Shown piece after piece: positions 28,353 to 39,175 of a DNA stretch of 64,000 nucleotides. A program made the position numbers and the translations under genes. How positions within the stretch are numbered: position 1 is the first letter of the stretch; each line of letters begins with the position of its first letter. This DNA comes from Eutreptiella sp. 'Long Island Sound 2002' (lineage: Eukaryota; Euglenozoa; Euglenophyceae; Eutreptiales; Eutreptiaceae). The notes below the pieces were generated by a model, which had not been told where the DNA came from, searched no databases, and saw only the letters and a list, made by a program, of their open reading frames with translations. The DNA lies in the NCBI GenBank assembly GCA_964036045.1, contig OZ038383.1, forward strand, positions 68,531,888-68,595,887, given 5' to 3'.

Positions 28353-29109
28353 CTAGGCCTTGGTGTTGGTGGTGTGCGTGCGCGGCTCCCCGCGGGTCCA
28401 TGGGGCTGTACCGTGGCTCGTGTGTCGTGGGTCCGTGTAGTGGGGGCGGCGGGTGGTGCTGGACCGCGTGGTGGTGGTGTTCAGGGTGTGCTGGTTGTGT
28501 GTGGTACCCCGGCGTTGGTGGGGGTGGTGGTAGGGGCTGGTGGTGGTGGAATACGTGATGGTGTGGTGCGGTGATGTGTGCCATGTGGGGTGGGTGGTTC
28601 GTGGGGCCTGGTTGTGCTGGGGCGTGGTGAGGATGTAGCTGGCGGGGGTCGCTGTAGCATGGGGGCATAAGGGGGTAGGGGTACGGAGGGACGGGGGCGT
28701 GGTGGTGGTGTTCGTGGTGCCATGTCCCCTGGCTCTGCGCGTATGGTGGTTCTGGCATGGTGTGGACGTGTGCGGGCGGTGGTGGCTGACTGGGCTGCAG
28801 GGTTTGGGTGCTGCGGTACGGTGGTGGTGGTGGGCGCTGGCGGGGGCGGTGCTGTTGGTGCGCCCCGGGGTCTGGGCGTGGGGTGGTGCGGTGTGGCTGG
28901 ACCCGCGCCCTGGTCGGGGCGTCGCGCCCTGCTGGCAAGCGCTGGCGGGCCCCCTGACCTGTCTTGGTCTTCTTGGCCTGGTGGGTGTCGGGGGCGGGTG
29001 AACCCCCCTGTCCCCGTGGGGGCGACGGGGAGGGGGCGTGCCAGCGGTGTGCCTCTGGGAGGCGCGTCTCGAGGCCTCTGACGTAGGTGCGCTGGTCCGT
29101 GAGGCCCAT
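28353..29109 (-). pseudogene. YVRGLE and His/Pro-rich part, LINE-like copy 3
   Basis: The minus-strand frame from 29109 reads YVRGLETRLPEAHRWHAPSP, KKTKTGQG, then a long Pro/His/Gln-rich stretch. It corresponds to copy 2 6185-6900. It is joined to the upstream AADHAW frame (29120-29902) by a frameshift near 29110-29150. Low complexity; function unknown. Confidence 0.4.
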
Positions 29110-29902
29110 CCGTGTGGCGGTGGCCCCGTCGGAGTGGCCAGGTGGCCACCCGAAAGGACGCCCAGCCCTCCGGGGGCTCCAGTTGTGCGGGCTGGGGGTG
29201 GTGTGCCGGGTACAGGAGTGCGCTGAGTGGGTAAGGTGTTCCTTTCCGTCGGCCGAGGGCGGTGTTGAACTGGCGGCAAGTGATTCGGATGTAGGCTGCT
29301 ATCTCCTCTGGTGCCGTGTCCGCCCACGCTTCTGGCGTCAGGGCTGCTGCTTGGGGGGCTGGGAGTTGGGGGTCTGGGAGCTGTAGGTCACAGTGGTGGA
29401 GGTATGGGGCGAGGAGGATGTGGCGGGCCGCCACGTTCAAGCCGCCCCCGCTGTGGCGTAAGGGTGGGCTGTGGGGGGGCAGGGGTGTGCTGCCCGTGGC
29501 CACGGCTATGGTCCATGCGTGGTCCGCCGCGTCCGCCACGTAGTACCCTCCCGGTTGGTCCCGGAGGGTGTCGATGAGTGGCCCAAAGAAGCTGGGGTGG
29601 CTGGCGGGGGGGGGTGCGGCTGGGGCCGCGGGCCGCTCGCGGTGGTGGGGGTTGAGGTCCCCGCAGTGGGGGCAGCGGGTGAGGCGGTGCGCGGCTCCCA
29701 GGCAGACCCAGTGGTCTGGGTTGCAGGGCAGGGCCGTCTGTGGTAACCGCTGGCGTACGCAGAGGGGACATGCGGTGGCTGGCGGTTGGTGGTACCTGTG
29801 GACGGACGGTGGCGTGGGGGGATGGGGGCTGGTGGCGTGCGCATGCTGGTGGGCGTGTGTGCGGTGCCTGTGGTGCCTGTGTGTGCCGTGCTGGTGTTGC
29901 AC
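29110..29902 (-). pseudogene. Cys-rich finger plus AADHAW block, LINE-like copy 3
   Basis: One unbroken minus-strand frame holds both the finger (ACPLCVRQRLPQ, LPCNPDHWVCLGAAHRL, TRCPHCGDLNP; CxxC...C...H...CxxC) and the following block (FFGPLIDTLRD, AADHAWTIAVATG, NVAARHILLAPYL, EEIAAYIRITCRQFNTAL, GTPYPLSALLYPAH). In copy 2 these lie in two frames separated by a poly-C run. The intact join here supports a single protein with an N-terminal zinc-binding segment. Position after the pol stop suggests a second or third ORF of the element, or a Pol extension. Confidence 0.5.
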
Positions 29903-29962
29903 TCGGTGGATGGTGCGTAGGCGTGGTGGGGGTTCCGTGTTGGTATGTCATGGGGTAGGTTC

Positions 29963-30826
29963 TCATGGTTGGTAGAACAGGAGTTTGAGGAGGTGGGCTT
30001 GGTCTGTTTGGGGCAGGGTTGCTGCATGCTGCAGGTATTTGTGGGTGCGGTATGTGAGCTGCTCCGCTGTCTTGGCAACGGCCGTCCGCTGCATGTGCGC
30101 CGCTGTGGCCTGAGGGTCCTCCGCGTGGGTGCGTAGTAAGGTGTAGACGGCAGTGGGGACGAGTCCCCTGCGGACCGCCTCGAGTACCTCTGTCTGCTTG
30201 AGGACGGTGGTGAGTTGCTGAGTTGCCGGGGACTGCGTCAGCCATCCTGCGTGCTGTGCGATGGTGTGGGTTGGGTTCCAGTCTGTGAGGATGTCCAGTC
30301 CTCTGTACAGGGGGCACACCTTGAAGTGGTCCCAGGTTTCTTCTCTCGCGTGGCCACACATGCATTTGGTGTATCCTGCGGGGACGTGGATCGAGCGGCG
30401 CGCATACCATCGGTGGTATCGGCTGTGGAGGGGAAGCTGTTCGAGGGCGAGTTGGAGTCGGGGTTTTTGTAGGTGTGCTGGGAGGCTATCCGGGCGCAGG
30501 GCGGAGTAGTAGAGGGGGGTGTGGACGGAGTCTTCGAGGCGTCAGAGGAGTTCGGTGTTCGCTCGGTGGCCCAGTGTGGTGGCCAGTTGCTGGATGGGTG
30601 TGGGGTAGTGGTACTGCTTGTCTCGATCTGTGTACGGCGTGTCCTCGGGCATCCATTGGGGGGGCTGTGTGGCCGGGGGTATCGGGGGCAGGTGCTGCAG
30701 GTGGCTGTGGTGTGGGGTGTCCAGTCGCACGTGTTCGAGCCCTGGGGTGTGGCTGGTGTTCTGGTGTTTGGCCTGCGTGTCTGTGCGTCCATTGCCGTAT
30801 GCGCAGCGGTGTGACTCCTGGTTGCA
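29963..30826 (-). pseudogene. RNase H end and zinc knuckle of LINE-like copy 3
   Basis: The minus strand begins with NQESHRCAYGNGRTD, the last RNase H motif (GNxRxD), then HTPGLEHVRLDTPHHSHL as in copy 2. After frame changes it gives the knuckle MCGHAREETWDHFKVCP (CxCG...H...C with the first Cys in the neighbouring frame), LDILTDWNPTHTIAQHAGW, VPTAVYTLLRTHAED, THKYLQHAATLPQTDQ and KLLFYQP stop (29963). The catalytic D-E-D part is missing because of 5' truncation. Confidence 0.55.
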
Positions 30827-32160
30827 GGGCGCCGGTCCGGGGGGTGCTGACGGCGGGTGGTTGGTGACTGTGGTGGCGTCGCACTTGCGTGGGTGGTCGC
30901 GGCTCCTGGGTAGCGCCTGGGTGGCGTGGCCGGGCGCGGGCGCGCGTGTGGGTGTGTCCATTGCGTGGGCTGATGGGGTGTTGGGCAGTGTGGGCGTGGC
31001 TGGTTTGTGTGGGTGTCGGCTATGTGTGCGCCGAAGGCGCGGTGGGTTGGGCTGGGGCACTGTGGGCGATGCAATGGGTGGAGGAGATGTTGGTGACGCC
31101 TACGGGGGGGGTGCTGTAGGCGTCGAAACGGGTTGGTGTTGTTGGCGCGGCTGCTTCAGGTGATGCACCGGGCGGCGACGGGGTTGGTGACGCTGATGGT
31201 GTCATAGGTGACGGGGCGGGTGCTGGGGGGGGGCCTGCGGCTCCGGTGGTCGCTGTAGGTGGTGCAGTGGGTGGTGGCGTAACTGGGTGATGCCGGCGGT
31301 GAGGGTGCTGCAGGTGACGTCGATGGTGAGGGCGCTGCGGGTGATGTCATGGGTGGTGGCGACCTTGATGTGGGTGTTTGCAGGTGGTGTGCCGGCTGGT
31401 GGCGCCGCTGGTACTGTCCTTGCGTAGGGTGGTGCTTGGGGTGCTGTCGGCGGTGGTGTCGTCGGTGGTGCCGATGGTGAGGGTGACGCAGGGGATGCAC
31501 CGGGTGACGGTGAGGCCGGTGTGTGCCGTAGGTGACGCGCTAGGAACGGGTGGTGGGGGGCTGGAGGAGGGGTTGCCGTTGGTGCAACGGGCGATGGTGG
31601 CGTTGGTGCCGCAGGTGGTGGGTCGGGTGCTGGTGTTGTTGGTGATGCCCACGGCGGGGGAGGGTGTTGCGGGTGACGGGCGTTTGCGAGGCTGATGGTG
31701 CCGGTAGCGAGGGTGTTGCATGTGGTGCAACGGGCGATGCTGACGCCGGTGGCACCGACGGTGGGGAGTGCTGTGAGTGTTGGCGTCGCTGGTGATGCCG
31801 ATGGCGATGGGTGTTGTAGGCGTTGTCCCGGGTGATTGTGACGTAAGCGGCGTCCATGGCGGGGGGGGGTGTTGTGGGTGATGCTACGGGTAGTGGCGCC
31901 GCTGGCGACTCTGATGACGGTGAGGGCGGCTGTGGTGGGTTCTCTGACGTGTGTGGCCGGCTGGTGGCGGGTGTGGTCGGGCTGGTGTGGGCTGGGTGGT
32001 GGTGGTGGTTTTGGCTGGGCTGCTCGGTGGTCGTGGTGTCGGTGGGCGGCCCTGATGATGGGCCTTGGGTGTGTGGTGGCGGGTAGGCGTGTATGGTGGT
32101 GGTGATGGTGTCTCATTGCGGGTGGTGTTGGGTGTGGTACCGTTGGGCGTGTGGTTTCTG
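30827..32160. other. GTG-rich low-complexity region
   Basis: About 1.3 kb dominated by GGTG, GTGATG and GTGACG words, most regular at 31080-31900 (e.g. GGTGCTG and GTGACG alternating). It looks like a highly diverged minisatellite. ORFs on either strand are compositional and show no domain. No gene is supported. Confidence 0.45.
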
Positions 32161-32199
32161 ATAACTGAGCAGTTACCCCTCCGGGTGGCGCGGGCCCGG

Positions 32200-32725
32200 T
32201 GGTCCGGTAGCCCGTCCGGCAGGCAGTGCGTGCCCGCCGGGTGCTCACGCGTCCCTCTGGACGGCGGCTGTTCCGTAGCCGGCAGGGGCTGAGTTCACTG
32301 CCGGGCGCACACACGTCCCTCCGGACGGCGGCTGTTCCGTAGCCGGCAGGGGCTGGGTTCACTGCCGGGCGCGCACACGTCCGTCCAGACGGCGGCTGTT
32401 TGGTAGCCGGCAGGGGCTGGGTTCACTGCCGGTTGCACACACGTCCATCCGGACGGCAGCTGTTTTGTAGCCCACAGGGGCTGGGTTCACTGCCGGGCGC
32501 ACACACGTCCATCCAGACGGCGGCTGTTTCGTAGCCGGCAGGGGCTGGGTTCACTGCCGGGCGCACACACGTCCATCCGCACGGCGGCTGGTTCGTAGCC
32601 TCCAGGGGCTGGGTTCACTGCCGGGCGCACACACGTCCGTCCGGACGGCGGCTGTTTCGTAGCCGGCAGGGGTTGGATACCCTGCCGGGCGCACACAGGT
32701 CCATCCGGACGGCGGCTGTTGCGCT
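32200..32725 (+). repeat. 64-bp tandem repeat array
   Basis: About eight units, each containing GGCTGTTCCGTAGCCGGCAG or close variants and TTCACTGCCGGGCGCACAC. The GGCTG start recurs at 32266, 32330 and 32394, giving a 64-bp period. It is not homologous by eye to the 65-bp array that follows. Confidence 0.88.
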
Positions 32726-33215
32726 GTGGGGACTGCGGGGCTTGGACTTGTTCTTGGCGGCTCGTTCGTCGTCGAGCGTGGGTGTTTGCCGTGGTGGTGT
32801 CGTGTTTTGTGCCGTGGTGCGTGCTGGCGTGCGGTGCTGCGTGTGTGCCCTGCTTGGCCTGCGTGTGGCGCGCGCTCCTTGCCCGGGCGTGCTGTTGCGC
32901 AGGCGCGGGGACACACCCTCTCTCTGGCGAGCCCGTTTGGTTCCATGGCGGGCCCTGTTGGCGCCCGGCTGCGCCCGGTGCGCGGCAGTGGGGTGTGTGT
33001 ACGTTGGGGGGGGCGGGGGGTTTGGTTCCCCTCCCCTCGCCTTCCCCGCCTTGTCCCTCTGTCCCTTTTCGCCGGCCTGCCCTGCCTGCCTACCCTCTTC
33101 GTACCCGCTGGGTTGGCCTTCGCTGGACGGTTGGTCTTGGTGGTCTGACATGGTGTTTCTTTCCTGCAGGGCGGCGTGGGCTGGGTTCGTTTTGGCGGCA
33201 GGTTGCTCGTGTGGT
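32726..33215. other. Spacer between two tandem arrays
   Basis: GC-rich unique-looking DNA of about 490 bp. Long ORFs cross it on both strands but only because stops are rare. Nothing recognisable. Confidence 0.35.
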
Positions 33216-36170
33216 GTGCCGTGGCGCGTGTACGGTGTCCTGGGCCTCGTGGCTCCTGTTCACCGGCGTGCATGCCCTGTGTGTGGTGTTGCGTGTGCGG
33301 TGTCCTGGGCCGCTTGGCTCCTGTTCACCGGTGTCCACGCTCTGTGTGTGGTGTTGCGTGTACGGTGTCCTGGGCCTCCTGACTCCTGTTCACCGGTGTG
33401 CACGCTCTGTGTGTGGTGTTGCGTGTACGGTGTCCTGGGCCTCCTGGCTCCTGTTCACCAGTGTGCACGCTCTGTGCGTGGTGTTGCGTGTACGGTGTCC
33501 GGAGCCTCCTGACTCCTGTTCACCGGTGTGGACGCTCTGTGTGTGGTGTTGCGTGTACGGCGTCCTGGGCCTCCTGGTTGGTGTTCACCGGTGTGCACGC
33601 TCTGTGTGTGGTGTTGCGTGTACGGCGTCCTGGGCCTCCTGGCTCCTGTTCACCGGTGTGCACGCTCTGTGCGTGGTGTTGTGTGTACGGTGTCCTGGGC
33701 CTCCTGGCTTCTGTTCAACGGTGTGCACGCTCTGTGTGTGGTGTTGGGTGTACGGCGTCCTGGGCCTCCTGGCTCCTGTTCACCAGTGTGCACGCTCTGT
33801 GCGTGGTGTTGCCTGTACGATGTCCTGGGCCTCCTGGCTCCTGTTCACCGGTGTGCACGCTCTGTGTGTGGTGTTGCGTGTACGGCGTCCTCAGCCTCCT
33901 GGCTCCTGTTCACCGGTGTGCACGCTCTGTGTGTGGTGTTGCGTGTACGGTGTCCTGGGCCTCCTGGCTCCTGTTCACCGGTGTGCACGCTCTGTGTGTG
34001 GTGTTGCGTGTACGGCGTCCTGGGCTGTCTGGCTCCTGTTCACCGGTGTGCATGCTCTGTGTGTGGTGTTGTGTGTACGGTGTCCTGGGCCTCCTGGCTC
34101 CTGTTCACCGGTGTGCACGCTCTGTGCGTGGTGTTGCGTGTACGGTGTCCTGGGCCTCCTGGCTCCTGTTCACCGGTGTGCACGCTCTGTGTGTGGTGTT
34201 GCGTGTACGGTGTCCTGGGGCTCCTGGCTCCTGTTCACCGGTGTGCACGCTCTGTGTGTGGTGTTGCGTGTACGGCGTCCTGGGCCTCCTGGCTCCTGTT
34301 GACCGGTGTGCACGCTCTGTGTGTGGTGTTGTGTGTACGGTGTCCTGGGCCTCCTGGCTCCTGTTCACCAGTGTGCACGCTCTGTGTGTGGTGTTGCGTG
34401 TACGGTGTCCTGGTCCTCCTGGCTCCTGTTCACCGGTGTGCACGCTCTGTGCATGGTGTTGCGTGTACGGTGTCCTGGGCCTCCTGGCTCCTGTTCACCG
34501 GTGTGCACGCTCTGTGTGTGGTGTTGCGTGTACGGCGTCCTGGTCCTCCTGGCTCCTGTTCACCGGTGTGCATGCTCTGTGTGTGGTGTTGTGTGTACGG
34601 TGTCCTGGGCCTCCTGGCTCCTGTTCACCGGTGTGCACGCTCTGTGCGTGGTGTTGCGTGTACGGTGCCCTGGGCCTCCTGGCTCTCGTTCACCGGTGTG
34701 CACGCTCTGTGTGTGGTGTAGCGTGTACGGCGTCCTGGGCCTGCTGGCTCCTGTTCACCGGTGTGCACGCTCTGTGTGTGGTGTTGCGTGTACGGCGTCC
34801 TGGGCCTCCCGGCTCCTGTTCACCGGTGTGCACGCTCTGTGTGTGGTGTTGTGTGTACGGTGTCCTGGGCCTCCTGGCTCCTGTTCACCAGTGTGCACGC
34901 CCTGTGTGTGGTGTTGCGTGTACGGTGTCCTGGGCCTCCTGGCTCTCGTTCACCGTTGTGCACGCTCTGTGTGTGGTGTTGCGTGTACGGCGTCCTGAGC
35001 CTCCTGCCTCCTGTTCACCGGTGTGCACGCTCTGTGTGTGGTGTTGCGTGTACGGTGTCCTGGGCCTCCTGGCTCCTTTTCACCGGTGTGCACGCTCTGT
35101 GTGTGGTGTTGCGTGTACGGCGTCCTGGGCCTCCTGGCTCCTGTTCACCGGTGTTCACACTCTGTGTGTGGTGTTGCGTGTACGGTGTCCTGGGCCTCCT
35201 GGCTCCTGTTCACCGGTGTGCACGCTCTGTGTGTGGTGTTGCGTGTACGGCGTCCTGGGCCTCCTGGCTCCTGTTCACCGGTGTGCACGCTCTGTGTGTG
35301 GTGTTGTGTGCACGGTGTCCTGGGCCTCCTGGCTCCCGTTCACCGGTGTGCACGCTCTGTGTGTGGTGTTGCGCGTACGGTGTCCTGGGCCTCCTGGCTC
35401 CTGTTCACCGGTGTGCACGCTCTGTGTGTGGTGTTGCGTGTACGGCGTCCTGGGCCTCCTGGCTCCTGTTCACCGGTGTGCACGCTCTGTGTGTGGTGTT
35501 GCGTGTACGGCGTCCTGGGCCTCCTGGCTCCTGTTCACCGGTGTGGACGCTCTGTGTGTGGTGTTGTGTGCGCGCTGCCCCGGGCCGCTTGGCTCCTGTT
35601 CACCTGTCTGCCTGCTCCGGTGTGTTGTGTCGTGTGTACGGCGTCCTGGGCCCCTTGGCTCCGGTTCACCGGTGTGCACGCTTTGTGTGCGGTGTTGTGT
35701 GTGCGGTGTCCTGGGCCTCTTGGCTCCTGTTCTCTGGTGCGCGTGCTCTTTGTGTTGTGTCGTTTGTGCCGTGTTCATGGCTTCTTGGCTCCTGTCCTCC
35801 GGCGTGTCCGCTCTGTGTGCGGTGTCGTGTGTGTGGTCTCCTGGGCCTTTTGGCCCTCTTGTGCTGGTGTGCTCGCGTGGCGTGTGTTGTGTTGTGTGTG
35901 TGGTGTCCTGGGACACTTGGTTTGTGTTTCCCGGTGTCGCGGTGTGTTGCGGTGTGCGTGGTGTCCGGTGCGCGGTGTTGCGTGTGCGGTGTCCTGGGCC
36001 TCCCGGCCCCTGTTCACCGGTGCGCACGCCCGGTTTGTGGTGTTGTGTGGGCGGTGTCCTGGGCCGCTTGGCTCCGGTGGCTTGTTCGGTGTGTTGTGTG
36101 TTGTGTGCGGTGTACTGGGCCACGTGGCTCCTGTTCACCTGTGTGCGTGCTCGGTGTGTTGCGTGGTGTG
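33216..36170 (+). repeat. 65-bp minisatellite array (about 45 units)
   Basis: A unit containing GTGTCCTGGGCCTCCTGGCT, CTGTTCACCGGTGTGCACGC and TCTGTGTGTGGTGTTG repeats every 65 bp (starts at 33601, 33666, 33731, 33796, 33861). Units are very uniform to about 35580 and more diverged to 36170. Because 65 is not a multiple of three and no plus frame of the unit has a stop, all three plus frames are open and each yields a 65-residue Cys/Val/Trp-rich repeat; these are not credible proteins. The same unit occurs beside the 3' ends of LINE-like copies 1 and 3. Confidence 0.92.
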
Positions 36171-36342
36171 TGCGGTGGGGGTGTGGGCGCGTGCTCGCGT
36201 GCGCCATACCGTTGCAGCGACGTTGCGGACTCTTTGTTTTTGTTTACACATGGCTAGACACCCTGGGGAACGCCGCAGCGAACTCGCCACTGGCATCCTG
36301 GCCACCACGGCGTCCGGCTTCCTATGGTGTCTTACTTATTCT

Positions 36343-36650
36343 TCCCGTCCTGGACTCTTTGGTTTTGGCGACGCCCAAGAGTAAGCGTGTCTTAATGCAT
36401 GCATGGCGGTGTATGCTATTTACTCGTTGGTTTGTGGACTCTTTGCATTTTGCAACGCCCAAGAGTAGGCGTGTTTGCTTAATGCATTCATGACATGCTA
36501 CTTATTCTTTATGTCTTGGACTCTTTGTACTTTGCGACACCCAAGAGTAAGCGTGTCTTAATGCATGTATGGCGGCATATGCCACTCACTCTTTGGTTTG
36601 TGGACTCTTTGTTTTTTGCGACGCCCAAGAGTAAGCGTGTGTGAATGGGC
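36343..36650. repeat. Hairpin-bearing tandem repeat (four units, 80-95 bp)
   Basis: Four units each contain GGACTCTTTG, a short spacer, then GCGACGCCCAAGAGTAAGCG or a close variant. ACTCTT and AAGAGT form a stem in every unit. Starts are near 36346, 36438, 36520 and 36601. A TTAATGCATG segment recurs after each of the first three. Confidence 0.75.
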
Positions 36651-36745
36651 ACAAAGGTGGGTGGGGAGGTACATGGAGAAGGACAAAGGAAGAGAAAGAG
36701 TGCGAGACGGAGGGCGTGGCGTGTTAGTAATATATTTTTCGGTTT

Positions 36746-37468
36746 TTACGCGCCACTCGCGAAGCGTTTTTCTTTACCTATACGGCGTGTTAGAGGGCAA
36801 GAGGCGAGTTCTTCGTTACATTTTCGCCAATGGACAAGGGCATTTCGAAGGTTGTGACAGGCCACTTCGATCCTCGTGTACCACTGGTAGCTTGGTGCGC
36901 TGCCAGGGTTTCCGTGTTCGTGGAAGGACGTGTCAGGCGCACTTCGCATCGTGTCGTAGGGGAACAGCGCTGTTTTACGCCAGCTGTCTATGTCGACAAG
37001 GCTGCGGAATTCGTGAATAGTGGCGTTCGTCCTCGATGCAACTGTTGCGTGGCGTGGGCTTAGGAATTGATGACCTCGTCGTTGAGAGGCCATGGCACTC
37101 GACGCGATGACAAGCACCTGCGGGTGGAGTTTAGTAGACTCTGTTGCAAGTGGATCGTCCTCGTGCGTCCAAAATCGATAGGGTGGCTTCATTGCGAACG
37201 TGCCCAGGTGTCGGAGTTCGTCGACAGTCTCGACATTATGGTCGTATTGTTCCATATAATATGGCTGCCACAGCGGTTCTGGTTGACGAACAGCATCATA
37301 GCTGGACGGTGGAGTTGACCAACTCTGTGTGGCGTACGAATTGTCCTCGTTATCATCGATGTAGGAATCGGGTAGATCTCCGTAGGCGTCATCGTCGTCG
37401 TCTTGTCCGAAGTAGGAATCGGATGGGCTCGTTCGAGTGGTAGCTTGTGTTCTGGGGGCGTTCGACAC
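36746..37468 (-). CDS. Acidic hypothetical ORF in the 3' region of element B
   Basis: A 240-residue minus-strand frame with an acidic Asp-rich N-terminal part (GQDDDDDAYGDLPDSYIDD) and a basic C-terminal part (RTNATIHEFRSL, VACHNLRNALVHWRK). No family recognised. It lies about 0.8 kb after the chromodomain stop, so it may be an accessory ORF of B, part of another repeat, or chance. No start context or partner supports it further. Confidence 0.25.
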   Translation of the reverse strand: MSNAPRTQATTRTSPSDSYFGQDDDDDAYGDLPDSYIDDNEDNSYATQSWSTPPSSYDAVRQPEPLWQPYYMEQYDHNVETVDELRHLGTFAMKPPYRFWTHEDDPLATESTKLHPQVLVIASSAMASQRRGHQFLSPRHATVASRTNATIHEFRSLVDIDSWRKTALFPYDTMRSAPDTSFHEHGNPGSAPSYQWYTRIEVACHNLRNALVHWRKCNEELASCPLTRRIGKEKRFASGA

Positions 37469-38300
37469 CCATGATTGGTCAACCCATGATTCGTCGTTGG
37501 GGGCGTTCGGCTCTCCTCTCCACGACGGTTCGTTCCTTGAGGTGTTTTCGGCCTTCCTGTCCTAGAATCAACCCATGATGATTGATTCCATCCGGACGCT
37601 GAATAGAGCAAGGAAATCAGTCGTCGTACCCCGTGTAGCAAGCGAGATCCTCATCAGGATCGAACCACTCTGGGGGTGAATGAACCCATTCCTCCGAAGA
37701 ATTGGAGTGTGTATCAGGCTCTTTGAGGCTCCAGCACTACCCTCGATAGTATTCGGCGTCGCCCAGGGGCGGGTACCCGTACAACATGCAAGATTTTGGG
37801 TCAATGTCGCTCGGGAGTCCCCCTTCCCAGGTCAATTTCAGGATAGGCCAATTGGCCAGGGCCTGTTCAGGCATTTCCTGACATAACGATTCGACCACTC
37901 GGTGCTACCTTGCGAAATGACCCGTGGAAGGACACACCTCCTTTGCCTCCTTTTGATGAGAGGCCTCCTTTGCTTTTCGAGCTCCCGGCGTACGCCGACT
38001 GGCTGTAGTTCGGCACTCAGAACGGGTCCAGTGATCGACTTGGTCGGGCTGGCGCTGACGCGACTGATCAACAGCGGCCAGCTGAGGTCGATCTCACTGC
38101 GGCGTTCGAACCGTCGCCATCTCTGTCAGCAGCGTCGTTGATCTCGTTCATATTGGTGACATTCGACGGTGATGCTCAAGAGGGCGGACGTTGAGAGGAA
38201 GTTCGGGATGTCCGGGAAGTAGAACCGTAGGCTGAGGCTCCAGTGGTCGACCTGGAACCCCGCACGAGTTTTCGAAAATCCACGCTGCAGAGAGGTGAGG

Positions 38301-38564
38301 TTACTCAGGGTGGAGTCGAAGGAACTCAAGGTACACCGGATCCTCCTCTAGAGCTTTAGTCGACTCCCAAGAACATGTGTCGTCATCCCATTCACAGCGG
38401 TACAGGAATGTGCGGCGCTTTTTAGATCCCGATCGACGTCTAGCGAGAATCTTAACAAGTCGAGGAGAGTCTACAGTCTTGACAGGTGGCATCGGAAATT
38501 CCCACACTGGCTGTCCCTCTCGATGGATGTAGGGCTTTATGCTGTCTCCATTAAAAACTCGCAA
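38301..38564 (-). pseudogene. Chromodomain of element B
   Basis: An 87-residue minus-strand frame: VKILARRRSGSKKRRTFLYR, CEWDDDTCSWESTKALEED and VYLEFLRLHPE. This has the chromodomain layout VEKIL...YLVKW...DSTWEP...L..F. The position after integrase fits the C-terminal chromovirus chromodomain, which tethers integration to chromatin. The upstream link to integrase is broken by several indels. Confidence 0.65.
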
Positions 38565-38833
38565 CGTATCGAAGGGGGCAGAAATGTCCAGTTTAACATT
38601 CTCAAGAATACCTCAAGAACTTTGTAAGGGCCGCACCAAACAACATCGAGTTTCCCTTTGTGTCGGTATTTGGGCACTAACACCCACAATTGCTCCCCCA
38701 CTTCAGGCGCTCAAACGTGTCAGTTTTTTTGCAGGACCACATGCATCTGGCGTCGACGTTCCTCGGCAAGCATTGCACGCACAGAATCGAAGGTACGTTC
38801 AGCTCGATGCATGTAATCATTCACGGTCGAAGG

Positions 38834-39175
38834 TTAATGTGCATGAGTAGTCATTCGGGGAAAATCCAATGGAAAATGGGGTGTACGTCCTTCATCAATC
38901 TCGAACGGAGATAGTCGAAGACTGTTGGACGTCAGGTTGTTAAACTGAATCTCGGCAAACAGAAGGTCGACATCCCAATCGTTGTTACCAAAGATGCCGT
39001 GTGTGCGCAAGCGTTGAAGGATCGACTGGTTGCTGCGCTCCGCCAGGCCGTTGCCTCGAGGGCTGTTGGCTACCGTTTGGTGCATCTCGATCTTGAAACG
39101 CTGTGCCAACTCTTTCCACGCCTGGGACTCGAACAGCTCGTTTCCCGATTTGAAACAATTGGTCCAGGGCATCCT
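38834..39175 (-). pseudogene. Integrase C-terminal core of element B
   Basis: The minus-strand frame gives GNELFESQAWKELAQRFKIE, then ANSPRGNGLAERSNQSIL, in which the Glu of LAERSNQ is the third catalytic residue, then NDWDVDLLFAEIQFNNLTSN and LSPFEIDEGRTPHFPLDF. This is the second half of a Ty3 integrase core, one frame away from the first half. Confidence 0.7.

Larger units (their letters stand above)
26122..30826 (-). mobile_element. LINE-like family, copy 3, 5' part
   Basis: Continues 13431-14800 across element A. On the minus strand from 30826 it gives the RNase H C-terminal end (YGNGRTD), the zinc knuckle, the Cys-rich/AADHAW block, a His/Pro spacer and a shortened KWTQRTW block. Homology with copy 2 begins at about 30826, in the middle of RNase H, so this copy is 5'-truncated. 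It carries a SINE at 26248-26537 and lacks about 618 bp present in copy 2. Confidence 0.68.

Noticed and set aside
31202-32362. 386-codon minus-strand ORF
   Set aside because: It spans a GTG-rich degenerate repeat and the start of the 64-bp array; composition only, no domain.
33216-36170. CRISPR array
   Set aside because: Whole units repeat head to tail with no distinct spacers, and the window is eukaryotic.
33398-36493. 1031-codon Cys/Val/Trp-rich ORF
   Set aside because: It is the read-out of a 65-bp tandem repeat that is open in every plus frame; overlapping ORFs in the other two frames give the same peptide.
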